This document shows positions 24,455 through 33,290 of a stretch of 64,000 nt of DNA, piece by piece (position 1 is the first letter of the stretch; each line of letters opens with the position of its first letter). The position numbers and the translations under genes were made by a program. Location of the stretch: contig NZ_JAUHLI010000018.1 of assembly GCF_036325985.1 (NCBI RefSeq), positions 10,805 to 74,804 on the forward strand. The letters are read 5' to 3'. The stretch comes from Alkalimonas cellulosilytica (GTDB lineage Bacteria; Pseudomonadota; Gammaproteobacteria; Enterobacterales; Alteromonadaceae). The notes below the pieces were generated by a model that saw only the letters and a program-made list of their open reading frames with translations, was not told the origin of the DNA and ran no database searches.

Positions 24455-26923
24455 ATGAAAAAGAGCAAACTCTACATCGCTGTCACAGCAGCCTGTTTCG
24501 GTTTAAGCGCCCAAACTATTTTGGCGGATGACACTGAAACTGCACCAGAGGTACAGGAAGATAGCATCGAAATTATTGAAGTGACTGCCAGACGGCGGGT
24601 CGAGTCTTTAAATCGTGTACCTGTGATGGTTTCAGCATTTAATGAACAAATGCTGGAGCAGCAAGGCTTTCAAAGCATTGATGACATTGCGCGCTTTGCA
24701 CCCGGTTTAAGTTTTTCCAAAGCCTTTGGTCGTGCCACAGAGCGACCTGTCATTCGGGGTATGAGCAACGTTCTCGCCGGTGTGCAATTTGGTGTAGAGT
24801 CTGGCGCTGCTTACTTCATTGACGGTGTCTATTATGCCGGCTCAGTACAGAGCCTGGATATGGCCGATATTCAGCGTGTGGAGGTCATTAAAGGCCCACA
24901 AAGTGCTTTGTATGGTCGTAACTCCTATTCTGGTGCTATCAATTTTATTACTAAAGGTCCTGATCAGCATGAGTTTGGAGGTCGGGTAAAAGCTTCGATA
25001 GCCGAACACAATGAACACAATGTACAGGTTTATCTGACTGGGCCAATCAACGACTGGTTAGCAGTGGCTTTATCCATACGGGATTATTCCTATGGTGGAG
25101 AGTGGACCAACCTGGTCACTGAAAAAACCATTGGTGACGAGTCTTCCCGTACTTATAGTTTTGTTGCCGATGCCGAACCAACCGATGCATTGCATGTACG
25201 GTGGCGCATTCAGAACTCCAAAGACGATGATGGCACCCGGCCTTTTTTCCTGCAATCGGCTGAAATGAATAATTGCTTCCCTGGTTATCGTTCACTGGCT
25301 TATTGGCCAACCAGTGGGTCCAGCAATAACAACATGTATTTTTGTGGTGAAATTAAACCACAACCAATTGCACTGAATGATGGCCCTTCTGCCAGTGGGC
25401 AACCTATTCTGGTTCCTGGTGTACCACAGGATGGTCCTTTACCAGGAGGCCCGGTATTTTTTGGTAATCTTTATGATACCGCCAATGGTATGGCTTTCAG
25501 TGGTATGGAGCGTGATCTGTGGCTTACCAGTCTTGCTGTTGATTACCAGTTTGACAGTGGTTTTACTTTAGATACTGCTGTGACTTACCGACGCGATACC
25601 ATTCGTACCGGCTCGGACAGTGACCATTCACCCATCAACTTTACTTTTGCTCCCGGTGATCAGGCTTTCTTTGCGATGTCGGATCGTAATGAAGTCATCG
25701 ATAAGTCGTTTGAAATTCAATTGCGCTCCCCAATTGGTGATTTTGAGTGGATGCTGGGTGCCTTTTATTATCAGAAAGATGAAAAGCGTTACGAGCTCAA
25801 TTTTGCTTCACCACGTGATGGTGTATTCGCAGAAGAGAACGATCTGACCAACAAAGCGGTGTTTGGCTCGGTGGAGTATACATTTAATGATCAATGGAAA
25901 GCTTCTTTGGAGCTACGTTGGTCGGAAGAAGATAAATGGCTGGAGCAGTTTAACCCTGCGGGTGTCAGCACCTTTGAGGAAGAGGGCAGCTGGCGTAACT
26001 TTACGCCCCGTATGACAGTAAACTACCAATACAGTCCTCAAACCATGCTGTTCGGTGTTCTCGCTCAAGGGGTGAAGCCTGGTGGCTTGAATGGTGCGGC
26101 TGGAGCAGTGGGTGGTATTCCAAGGTACGAGCAGGAAGAAACGACCTCCGTTGAACTGGGTGTTAAAACACGTTTGTTTAATAGGTTGAACCTTGCTGCA
26201 TCGGTGTTTAGAAACGAAATTACCGACTTGCAATTAACAACGGCAGTGCCGAATCCAACCAGCCAGGCATTGATTTCAGTCGCTACCAATCAGGGGAAGG
26301 GTCAGGTTCAGGGCTTGGAGCTGGAAGCCGCAATGAATTTTTCTGCCAACCTGATTGGACGCTTCAATTATGCTTTGGCTGATACTAAGTTCACCAATGG
26401 TTGTGATGATTTCCAGTGGTCTTTGACCAGTGGTGGTGGTCAGTTCAATGATCCGCTCAACCAATCGGGCGTTGATTTTAGTGCTGACTTTAATCTTGTC
26501 GGTGCTCCGAGCTGCTCAATCAATGGCAACGCATTTCCGATGAGCTCCAAGCATCAAGCCAGTGCTTTCTTGGAGTACATGGCGGCTGTTAGTGGGGATA
26601 TTGAGGGGTTCGTTAACTTTGACGTAAGTTATGAGTCGAAAAAGTATGTACAGGTCCATAACCTGGCTTACGTACCTGCAGCGACTATTTTTGGTGCTCG
26701 GGTAGGGGTGCGGGCGGATAACTGGAGCCTGACCGCCTACGGGCGCAACCTTGGTAACGAAGACAGCACCATTATCGCTACCCGTTGGCTGCAAACGCCC
26801 TACTTTACCTTTGCTGCGCCTTATGGTGGTCCGGCAGGTGCTGAGTCAGGTGCACCACGGGCATTTTTTGGAACGCCACGACGTGGGCGCCAGGTAGGTC
26901 TGGAGCTGATGTATCGCTTCTGA
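24455..26923 (+). CDS. TonB-dependent outer-membrane receptor
   Basis: 822 residues. Signal peptide ends near QTILA/DD (residue 24). A TonB-box-like IEIIEVTARRR follows (about 38-48), then the plug domain with DIARFAPGLSF, RPVIRGM, YFIDGVYYAG and the VEVIKGPQSALYGRNSYSGAINFITKGP block (about 143-170). A 22-strand barrel ends in LMYRF. No heme-receptor FRAP/NPNL signature was noticed, so a non-heme ligand is likely. It heads an operon with two exported proteins and a flavoprotein, so it probably imports the substrate on which they act; a linear tetrapyrrole is the favoured hypothesis. Confidence 0.93.
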   Translation: MKKSKLYIAVTAACFGLSAQTILADDTETAPEVQEDSIEIIEVTARRRVESLNRVPVMVSAFNEQMLEQQGFQSIDDIARFAPGLSFSKAFGRATERPVIRGMSNVLAGVQFGVESGAAYFIDGVYYAGSVQSLDMADIQRVEVIKGPQSALYGRNSYSGAINFITKGPDQHEFGGRVKASIAEHNEHNVQVYLTGPINDWLAVALSIRDYSYGGEWTNLVTEKTIGDESSRTYSFVADAEPTDALHVRWRIQNSKDDDGTRPFFLQSAEMNNCFPGYRSLAYWPTSGSSNNNMYFCGEIKPQPIALNDGPSASGQPILVPGVPQDGPLPGGPVFFGNLYDTANGMAFSGMERDLWLTSLAVDYQFDSGFTLDTAVTYRRDTIRTGSDSDHSPINFTFAPGDQAFFAMSDRNEVIDKSFEIQLRSPIGDFEWMLGAFYYQKDEKRYELNFASPRDGVFAEENDLTNKAVFGSVEYTFNDQWKASLELRWSEEDKWLEQFNPAGVSTFEEEGSWRNFTPRMTVNYQYSPQTMLFGVLAQGVKPGGLNGAAGAVGGIPRYEQEETTSVELGVKTRLFNRLNLAASVFRNEITDLQLTTAVPNPTSQALISVATNQGKGQVQGLELEAAMNFSANLIGRFNYALADTKFTNGCDDFQWSLTSGGGQFNDPLNQSGVDFSADFNLVGAPSCSINGNAFPMSSKHQASAFLEYMAAVSGDIEGFVNFDVSYESKKYVQVHNLAYVPAATIFGARVGVRADNWSLTAYGRNLGNEDSTIIATRWLQTPYFTFAAPYGGPAGAESGAPRAFFGTPRRGRQVGLELMYRF

Positions 26924-26975
26924 TGGCTTAATAGCCGGGCTTATGTCAGCCCGGCGGTTTGATTGAGGTAATTTT

Positions 26976-27482
26976 ATGCGACTTTTAATCTCTGCAGCAC
27001 TGGTGATTGGCGCTGTTGGTTGTTGGTCCGACACGGCGGATGCCAAAGCGTCAGTGGATGGCTGGACATCGGCTTCCACTATTTTTTATTACCAGCCAAG
27101 CACCTTAGAAGGAGAGGAGCTTTGGCGAGTGATTCGGGAAATGCGTGCAGCGGTAGCTATTGCCACGGTCAACCCTGATGGCAGCGCCAATGGTGCTGTG
27201 ATCCGTCCTGGTATCACCCATGACAACAAATATCTGATGTTTGGCCTGGGTCATAACCAGACCGGGCAAAATTTCCGAACAGGTCAGCCGGCCATTATCG
27301 TGGTGTACAAATATGCGCCAGATGAAGAAGACAAGTTTAAACGGAATCAGGGAGCCAGGCTGGAAATTCAGTATGTCTCTGATGAAGTTTTGGTGAAGCG
27401 GCTGATAGATGAAAATAAAGCCCATGGTGCCAATGAAAACACTACTTTTATGCGGATTAACCGCGTTTTTCCCTTGGGTTAA
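26976..27482 (+). CDS. Exported PPOX-fold (pyridoxamine-phosphate-oxidase-like) protein
   Basis: 168 residues. N-terminal signal peptide, probably cut after ADA (residue 23); Cys16 is a poor lipobox. The mature part is a split beta-barrel of the PPOX/flavin-binding kind: MRAAVAIATVNPDGSANGAVIRPGI (56-80), KYLMFGLGHNQTGQNFRTGQPAIIVVYKY (85-113) and RLEIQYVSDEVLVKRLIDE. Most PPOX proteins are cytoplasmic, so export is odd. The fold includes heme-degrading HugZ/HutZ and biliverdin-reducing enzymes, so a periplasmic tetrapyrrole-binding or -reducing role is conceivable. Lies just after the TonB receptor. Confidence 0.75.
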   Translation: MRLLISAALVIGAVGCWSDTADAKASVDGWTSASTIFYYQPSTLEGEELWRVIREMRAAVAIATVNPDGSANGAVIRPGITHDNKYLMFGLGHNQTGQNFRTGQPAIIVVYKYAPDEEDKFKRNQGARLEIQYVSDEVLVKRLIDENKAHGANENTTFMRINRVFPLG

Positions 27483-27497
27483 TGTTAAGGAATATTT

Positions 27498-28388
27498 ATG
27501 AAGTTAAAGCAAATTGTACTTTCCTGTGGTTTAGCGCTGTCCCTTGCTGCAACCGGACTGGTTGCAGATGAGCGACTGGATTTAACCGATAGCAATGACG
27601 CTTACAAAGCCATGCTGCGTTTGGTAGGGGATCTCAATGGTGCACCAGTATTTAAAGATTGGGATGCCACTATTTTTATGGCTTTGCCTGGTGAAAAACC
27701 AGAACCTATTATCCGAACCATCGGCTTTAATGCCGGCAAAATGATACCTAAAGACGATGGCAGTTATGAGTGGGTTACCCGTGAAGTGTCTTATTACGTG
27801 GATTTAAAAACAGGTGAGATTACAGAAACCTGGTTTAACCCGGTGACTGAGCAAACCGTGTGCGTATTGCAGGTTGCCAATGACCCGGTCAGTAATGTCT
27901 TTCCGGCACCAGCGCAAGACGGCTCAAACCCTATGGCTTTCTTTACCAGCTTCGATGTGATGGGCGATGTCGCAGCCTTGCGTTGGGATATTCCTTTAAA
28001 ATACCCCAACCCATTAAGCCCTGAAGAATTTCCTAAAGAGTCTACCGGGGATACCTACATTGCATCGGAACACTTTTTCTTTTTTGCCAGAACCGAGGAT
28101 TTAACTGATCCAAGCTCTACCAGTACGCCCACTCACTATGCCTGGGCCCGGACTGGCCCTTGGTTGCCCTGGATGATGCTGGCAGATACGCCGGGACACC
28201 TTATTTACAGTGGTCATGGCCGCAAATACGACAGCTTTGATGACTTATCAGAGCAATTGAAGAGCTATACTTTAAAACACTTCCCTGAATATGTGACGGC
28301 ACCGGATAGCTTTTATCAACCGAATGAAACCAGTTGGACTTATTACGCCAAAATGAAACGGGCCAATAAATTACCCGAATGTAAGTAG
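27498..28388 (+). CDS. Exported DUF1838-family protein
   Basis: 296 residues with a signal peptide likely cut after LVA (residue 23). The mature protein is beta-rich with many aromatic residues: DWDATIFMALPGEKPEPIIRT, REVSYYVDLKTGEITETW, SEHFFFFARTEDLTDP and WARTGPWLPWMML. This matches DUF1838, which has no known reaction. No cofactor motif is visible. Cotranscribed behind the TonB receptor and PPOX-like gene, so it may bind or process the imported ligand in the periplasm. A hairpin with attenuator-like geometry follows the stop codon. Confidence 0.8.
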   Translation: MKLKQIVLSCGLALSLAATGLVADERLDLTDSNDAYKAMLRLVGDLNGAPVFKDWDATIFMALPGEKPEPIIRTIGFNAGKMIPKDDGSYEWVTREVSYYVDLKTGEITETWFNPVTEQTVCVLQVANDPVSNVFPAPAQDGSNPMAFFTSFDVMGDVAALRWDIPLKYPNPLSPEEFPKESTGDTYIASEHFFFFARTEDLTDPSSTSTPTHYAWARTGPWLPWMMLADTPGHLIYSGHGRKYDSFDDLSEQLKSYTLKHFPEYVTAPDSFYQPNETSWTYYAKMKRANKLPECK

Positions 28389-28391
28389 TAT

Positions 28392-28431
28392 TTGCTGTTA
28401 TACAGCAACCTTAGGGTTGCTGTATTTTTTT
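28392..28431 (+). terminator. Intrinsic terminator with possible antiterminator arm
   Basis: Terminator stem of ten perfect pairs, TACAGCAACC (28401-28410) with GGTTGCTGTA (28415-28424), then seven T. Upstream TTGCTGT (28392-28398) is a copy of the right arm and can pair with ACAGCAA (28402-28408), which would break the terminator. It lies between the stop of DUF1838 and the flavoprotein RBS (28433-28438), so transcription into the flavoprotein needs readthrough. Confidence 0.75.
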
Positions 28432-28442
28432 ATGAGGTAGTT

Positions 28443-29957
28443 ATGTCAAGTTTATCAGCAGTTAAAGCATGGGATTTGGAGACTGATGTATTAATTTTTG
28501 GCTTCGGTTTAGCCGGGGCCAGTGCCGCAATTGAAGCTTTGGCCGCAGATCCTTCGTTGAAAGTTACGATTTGTGAGAAAATGCCGGAAAAATATGCTGG
28601 CGGCAACTCTCGTGCTGCCGGCCAATCTCTGCTTATTGCGAAGAATCCGGCTGCATTGATTGAGTACCAGCGAGCTATGAGCACTTCAAACCCAATTCCG
28701 GAGGAGATGCTGCATGCGTGGGCGCACAGAATGTCAGAACTAGAGCCGTGGATTAAAGAGCGTGCTGAAGAAGCCGGTTCTCAGTATATTCAAGGGACCG
28801 GTTTTACTGACCGTCAGGCTGTGTTGGAGTTCCCTGAACTGGGGGCTGCAGATGCTGTAACCTATACCGCTACCATTTTACCTATTCCGGCAGGCGTTTG
28901 GCTGGCGTTTAAAGCCAATGTCGATAAGCGGCCAATTGAAGTGTTGTATGAGACACCAGTAAAAGATTTGATTCAGGATCCTGATACCCTGGAGGTATTT
29001 GGTGCCTGGGTTGAACGTGATGGACGCTTGCAAGCCATCAAAGCGCGTCGTGGTGTGGTGCTTGCCGTGGGTGGCTATGAAGCGAATCTTGAAATGCAGC
29101 GCAACTATTGTGGCTATGAAAAGTTGTTCCCCCTTGGAACCCCGGGCAATACGGGTGATGGCATACATATCCTGCAAAAAGCCGGTGCCGATTTGTGGCA
29201 TATGCGTAATAAAGGACAGTCCGGCGGTATTTGGCCAGGCTTGAAAGCGCCTGGCTATGAAACCGTGTTTTTGCGTAATTTATTTTGGCAAAGTTTCAGC
29301 TGGCTGGAAATTGCGGCAGATAATAAGCGCTTTTACAATGAAACAGCAGAGCTACAGCTGACACATTATAAAGAAAAGAAACACAATCACTGGGTGGATA
29401 CACCGCACATCAATGCTGGCCCTGTGCACATGATTTTCGATGAAACAACCCGCTCATACAACTGCCTGGCATTAAAAGCGTTTACCTGGAATATTGCGGC
29501 AGAAGGCCTGGATTGGAGTGATGATAATTTAAAAGAAATTGAGCAGGGGCGAGTTCTTAAAGCCGACAGCATCGAAGAACTGGCTGAAAAGATGGGACGG
29601 GACCCGAATGCGGTTGCGGCGGAAGTGGAACGTTATAATCAAATGTGTGCACAAGGCGAGGATACGGATTTCTGTCGAAACCCGGTAACCTTACAACCCA
29701 TTGCCACCGGGCCGTTTTACGCGGTTGAGATAGTTCCTGCCGTGGTTTGTACTGGTGGAGGAGGGCGGCGCAATATCGAGTCACAGGTATTAACCCCTGC
29801 CGGTCAACCGATCCCCCGTTTGTACGAAGCTGGTGAGTTGGGCTCAATGTTTTCTAATTTATACCAGAATGGAAGCTATCTGACTGAGGCTATGATTTCT
29901 GGTCGGGCAGCTGGACGTAATCTGGCCCAAACCAAACCTTGGTCTGAGCAGGAGTAG
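28443..29957 (+). CDS. FAD-dependent oxidoreductase (fumarate reductase/ketosteroid-dehydrogenase-type flavoprotein)
   Basis: 504 residues from ATG 28443 (GAGG in front); an upstream start at 28392 would lie in the terminator hairpin. FAD_binding_2 layout: VLIFGFGLAGASAAIEAL (about 15-32), SRAAGQSLLIA, VLAVGGYEAN (about 215-224), and the C-terminal EAGELGSMFSNLYQNGSYLTEAMISGRAAGR (about 461-491). No signal peptide, so cytoplasmic. The family adds or removes hydrogen next to a carbonyl (fumarate, ketosteroid or tricarballylate type). The substrate is probably what the TonB receptor delivers. Confidence 0.88.
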   Translation: MSSLSAVKAWDLETDVLIFGFGLAGASAAIEALAADPSLKVTICEKMPEKYAGGNSRAAGQSLLIAKNPAALIEYQRAMSTSNPIPEEMLHAWAHRMSELEPWIKERAEEAGSQYIQGTGFTDRQAVLEFPELGAADAVTYTATILPIPAGVWLAFKANVDKRPIEVLYETPVKDLIQDPDTLEVFGAWVERDGRLQAIKARRGVVLAVGGYEANLEMQRNYCGYEKLFPLGTPGNTGDGIHILQKAGADLWHMRNKGQSGGIWPGLKAPGYETVFLRNLFWQSFSWLEIAADNKRFYNETAELQLTHYKEKKHNHWVDTPHINAGPVHMIFDETTRSYNCLALKAFTWNIAAEGLDWSDDNLKEIEQGRVLKADSIEELAEKMGRDPNAVAAEVERYNQMCAQGEDTDFCRNPVTLQPIATGPFYAVEIVPAVVCTGGGGRRNIESQVLTPAGQPIPRLYEAGELGSMFSNLYQNGSYLTEAMISGRAAGRNLAQTKPWSEQE

Positions 29958-29959
29958 TT

Positions 29960-30184
29960 ATGCAGGTTAATACCGTATCGATGAAGCTTGGTGTGCGGAT
30001 CGAAAAAGCAGAAGCAAAGGACAACACCATTGTGATGAGTGGCTACGCAGGTACCATGCCCTGTGAAACTATCGTCACCGCGGAAGAGGCTGCAAGCTTA
30101 TTTAGAATGTGTTTTAAACCAGCAATCTTAAAGCTGGTAATCAGAGCTTTCTTTAGGCGAAATAAGCAGCCAGATAAGGCATAA
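29960..30184 (+). CDS. Small hypothetical protein
   Basis: 74 residues: MQVNTVSMKLGVRIEKAEAKDN..., a short beta region, a central PCETIVTAEEAASLFRMCFKP and a basic C-terminal amphipathic or membrane-touching helix (AILKLVIRAFFRRNKQ, about 54-69). Starts two bases after the flavoprotein stop. Its two Cys (36 and 48) are not a known motif. Position suggests a subunit or membrane tether for the flavoprotein. A strong terminator follows. Confidence 0.6.
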   Translation: MQVNTVSMKLGVRIEKAEAKDNTIVMSGYAGTMPCETIVTAEEAASLFRMCFKPAILKLVIRAFFRRNKQPDKA

Positions 30185-30196
30185 TCCTACTTACGG

Positions 30197-30225
30197 AAAA
30201 GCTCTGGAAAACCAGAGCTTTTTTT
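30197..30225 (+). terminator. Intrinsic terminator of the TonB receptor operon
   Basis: Eleven-base arms AAAAGCTCTGG (30197-30207) and CCAGAGCTTTT (30212-30222) around an AAAA loop, T run to 30225. It separates the rightward operon from the convergent MFS gene. Confidence 0.85.
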
Positions 30226-30257
30226 GGGCTAAATTTTTTGCTTGATAAAGCGGTAAG

Positions 30258-31505
30258 TTAAACGTGCTTTTTAACCTGACTGATTAAAGCCAGGGCGATG
30301 GCACACAGAACGACATAGATGACAAATGCATGGTGGTAACTGCCGTAAATATCAAAAATTAGGCCTGTCAGATAAATCCCTAAACCACCGCCAAGTGCAT
30401 CCAGCACAGTAATAGTCCCCAAGATCTTGCCCGATGCTTTAAGGCCAAAGTTATTCACTGCGTTAAGTTGTAGCAGGGTGTAAAAGCCTCCCCAGGCGAA
30501 GCCAATAATGACTACCGCAGTTAATACCGTCGCGGTACTACTGAACAACAATCCAAGCAAACCAAAAAACATCAACAATAAGTTAGCGTAGAGGATTTTT
30601 TTGCCATGAAACTTATCGGCAAAAAGTCCAAACAAAAACTTGCCTATCAACGCTGGAATAAACAACATGCTCAGCCCGGCTGCTGCAGCCTGAATATCAA
30701 AACCAATATCCTGCAGGTGCAGCACCAAATTGGCTTGCAGTCCCATCAGAATGTAAAAAGTACACATCGCAATAAAAGTAATGGCCCAGAATGATCGGGT
30801 TTTAAGTGCCTCGACATAGGATAAGCCATGCTGTGAAATATCATGTGTCTCAGTATTTGCTTGTTGCTGGTAGCCGTAAGGGACCAATCCGGCTTCTGCA
30901 GGTTTGCTTTTCACCAGGAAAACAGCCAGCAATAACAGAAAGGTAGGGATAATGGAAGCCAGCTGAAACCCCTGGCGCCAGTCCATGCCTGCTGCCATCC
31001 AGCTACCAAAGAGTGGGGCGAGCAAGGCGCCACCCAAGGATGTACCAACGATGGTAATACCAATCGCTGTGCCCCGATTCTTAACAAACCAGTTGGATAC
31101 CAGTATAACACCAACATTTAGGCCGCATGACACCATCACCAGTGCAAAAAAACCATGGATGATGTATATGTGCAGTAAGTTCGTGACATAGCCATAGGCA
31201 AAATAACTTGGGATCAGAACCAGGCAACCAACGATCATCAGGACACGTACGCCCAAGCGATCAATAAAAATGCCTATAAACGGAGCGAGTAAGCCCAGCA
31301 AAATTAAGGTGATTAATTCACGAAGCTTTAGATCGGCCCGTGACCACTCAGGAAACTCAGCTAAGATGGAGCTGTCGAAAGCGGTTATCCCGGTAAAAAT
31401 CATCCCGTTGGAGACCATCAGGCTGATCATGGCGATGAATACCATTAGCCAATGCTTGCGGGTTCGTTGTTGGGTGAGCGGAGGCTGAACTTCAGTGGTC
31501 AACAT
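30258..31505 (-). CDS. MFS transporter (monocarboxylate/oxalate-formate antiporter type), copy 1
   Basis: 415 residues from ATG 31505 (AAGGAACTTATTG in front; the longer start overlaps that site). Twelve hydrophobic segments, with the motif-A-like loop IDRLGVRVLM after helix 2 and GTSLGGALLAPLFGSW in helix 5. Close paralogue of the transporter at 41463-42710 across the whole length (shared ITAFDS, WAITFIAMCTFY/WAIAIIAMCTFY, GLGIYLTG blocks). Probably moves a carboxylate across the inner membrane. Its promoter carries a perfect FNR box and a separate palindrome. Confidence 0.88.
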   Translation of the reverse strand: MLTTEVQPPLTQQRTRKHWLMVFIAMISLMVSNGMIFTGITAFDSSILAEFPEWSRADLKLRELITLILLGLLAPFIGIFIDRLGVRVLMIVGCLVLIPSYFAYGYVTNLLHIYIIHGFFALVMVSCGLNVGVILVSNWFVKNRGTAIGITIVGTSLGGALLAPLFGSWMAAGMDWRQGFQLASIIPTFLLLLAVFLVKSKPAEAGLVPYGYQQQANTETHDISQHGLSYVEALKTRSFWAITFIAMCTFYILMGLQANLVLHLQDIGFDIQAAAAGLSMLFIPALIGKFLFGLFADKFHGKKILYANLLLMFFGLLGLLFSSTATVLTAVVIIGFAWGGFYTLLQLNAVNNFGLKASGKILGTITVLDALGGGLGIYLTGLIFDIYGSYHHAFVIYVVLCAIALALISQVKKHV

Positions 31506-31527
31506 CAATAAGTTCCTTCGGTTCATG

Positions 31528-31542
31528 AACAGTTATACTGTT
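31528..31542. promoter_or_regulatory. Palindromic operator candidate in the MFS copy 1 promoter
   Basis: AACAGT-TAT-ACTGTT, a perfect 15-base dyad 23 bases upstream of the MFS start. It overlaps the predicted -10 (TATAAC, 31545-31540 on the minus strand), so a bound protein would block the promoter. Confidence 0.45.
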
Positions 31543-31568
31543 ATAAGGCAGCATGGTCTAATCTAGAA

Positions 31569-31582
31569 TTGATTTTTATCAA
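31569..31582. promoter_or_regulatory. Consensus FNR box upstream of MFS copy 1
   Basis: TTGAT-TTTT-ATCAA, an exact match to the FNR/Anr consensus. Its centre is 33 bases from a minus-strand -10 candidate TATAAC (31545-31540), the spacing of a class II activated promoter. The best box in the window. Confidence 0.75.
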
Positions 31583-31639
31583 ACAGACTGGCCCAGGTGA
31601 CTAAATGCGATAAGTGGTTGCTGTGTTAAGGTGGTTTCA

Positions 31640-31666
31640 GGTGGTGCTTGCGTTAAGAGCACCACC
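31640..31666 (-). other. Stem-loop after the FAD oxidase gene
   Basis: Nine-base arms GGTGGTGCT (31640-31648) and AGCACCACC (31658-31666), eight bases after the stop of the leftward FAD oxidase. No T run follows on the minus strand, so it may be a 3' stabilising hairpin and not a terminator by itself. Confidence 0.45.
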
Positions 31667-31673
31667 CCGGTGA

Positions 31674-33263
31674 TTACAAACCCAGGCACCCCGGGTTCAT
31701 GCTGCTGGTTGGATCGAGGTGCTGCTTAATGGCTTTTAGTAGCTCAAAATTTTCGGCCGCCAGCCCCTCTTTGAAGCGATAAGACTTGCCAATTTGCATA
31801 TGAATAAAGCCTTGTTGACTGTATGCCAGTACCAGGTCTGCACGGATCTTTTCCATGGCTTTTGTTGCTTCGGGGTTTGGAGGGAACCCTTTGAGTCGCT
31901 TCAGATGACTTGTTTCAACCGCATGTTTGTGCAATTCATTCAACTCATCGGGCCAGAAAAACACTGGTTCAAGCACAAATGCCATGCTGGAGACGGTTGC
32001 AACCAGATAGCCAATGCCAATATTAAATTTTTCGATAAGCTCGCTATTCTCAGAAAACACTTGCTCGGTGACTTGATAAGCTTGCTGTGTTTTAGAATGA
32101 GGAACGACCGCATGAACAGGAACCCAACGCTCACCCTGAGGACCTATCATGTTATTGACCGGACCAAATGGGTTTGCCCGAAGTATTTTGGGAATGCTGT
32201 TTTCAATCGCTTTGACATCCAACTTGCTGGCAATAGCCTCAATGGCTTGCAACTTATGCTGCATCCCAGCTTCAGTTCTGTCTTCAACCATGAAGTGTGC
32301 AGACCAGCTTTCTGCTTCAACGAAATTTCTGCCGGCAAGGGCAACTTTAGTGCCCGACTTAATGGCCTTGCTCAGGCTGCCTGCTGACTTCATTACGCCA
32401 AGCAGGGATTTTACATCTTTTCCCAAACTTTCTCTTTGCATGCGCTGTGCTTGTAAAAATGGATCAAAGCCAAAACACTCGCTGATAAGTCCTTGTTTCG
32501 ATGCTTCGCTCATCAAGCTGCTCAGCGCTGCAAAACTGCTTGCACTAAAGGATAAGCCATCGTGGTATTTGAGTGATGGAATTAACCGAAATGTGGCAGT
32601 CGCTTTGATGCCAAAGGCGGAGTTGTCGCAACAAAACAACCCGGTTAAATCAGGACCAAAATGCCGTGCAAAAGGAGTTGCATGCAGTTGACCTGCAGAT
32701 CCTGTTCGGATGATGTGGCCGCTTGCAAGAACTACCTCTACCGAGAGCACAGAGTCCACTGCGAAACCATGCTGCCCGGAACCCCAGAAAATTGAGTTTT
32801 GCGATAACCCTCCACCGACAGTAGCATAGCGGCCGGACAAAGTGCCCCAGAATGGTGTGCGAAAGCCGGTTCCATCCAGAGCCTTGTGTAGCTTTTCCCA
32901 GCTGCATCCGCACTGCACTGTGACATACATGTCATCGGTGTTGATCTCAATGAGCTGATCAAGTGCCGACATATCGACAATAATCGAGTTTTGCTGAACC
33001 GGAACATAGCCTTGAGTGTAGGACATCCCGCCGCCGCGAGGCAGAGCTGCGTAACCATGTTTCGTGCTAATTTGCATCAGAGAGGCTAGCTGTTTGACTG
33101 TCTCAGGCTTTACTACCAAAGCGGCAGGCTCCTTCTTGCAAAAAACATCCTGTGACATCAAAGTGCGGCTGCTTAGGTCGCTTTGAATAGACTGGGGCGA
33201 AAGTACTGCGCTCAGTTCTTCTATCAAGGCGGCCAGTTTGTCGGCTGGGTTAGACTGCATCAT
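31674..33263 (-). CDS. FAD-binding oxidase (VAO/FAD_binding_4 family)
   Basis: About 529 residues. Three ATGs in a row follow GGAG; the second (33263) gives the best spacing, exact start uncertain by one codon. N-terminal FAD domain: PRGGGMSYTQGYVP (about 73-86), IIVDMSALDQL, YATVGGGLSQNSIFWGSGQHG (about 145-165). The C-terminal part fits a vanillyl-alcohol-oxidase-type substrate cap. Likely oxidises a hydroxyl or amine group, or a methine-type carbon, with O2 or another acceptor. Substrate unknown. Cotranscribed with the VOC and calycin-like genes upstream. Confidence 0.85.
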   Translation of the reverse strand: MMQSNPADKLAALIEELSAVLSPQSIQSDLSSRTLMSQDVFCKKEPAALVVKPETVKQLASLMQISTKHGYAALPRGGGMSYTQGYVPVQQNSIIVDMSALDQLIEINTDDMYVTVQCGCSWEKLHKALDGTGFRTPFWGTLSGRYATVGGGLSQNSIFWGSGQHGFAVDSVLSVEVVLASGHIIRTGSAGQLHATPFARHFGPDLTGLFCCDNSAFGIKATATFRLIPSLKYHDGLSFSASSFAALSSLMSEASKQGLISECFGFDPFLQAQRMQRESLGKDVKSLLGVMKSAGSLSKAIKSGTKVALAGRNFVEAESWSAHFMVEDRTEAGMQHKLQAIEAIASKLDVKAIENSIPKILRANPFGPVNNMIGPQGERWVPVHAVVPHSKTQQAYQVTEQVFSENSELIEKFNIGIGYLVATVSSMAFVLEPVFFWPDELNELHKHAVETSHLKRLKGFPPNPEATKAMEKIRADLVLAYSQQGFIHMQIGKSYRFKEGLAAENFELLKAIKQHLDPTSSMNPGCLGL

Positions 33264-33290
33264 CATGAGCTCCATTACACTGCAAAAATA

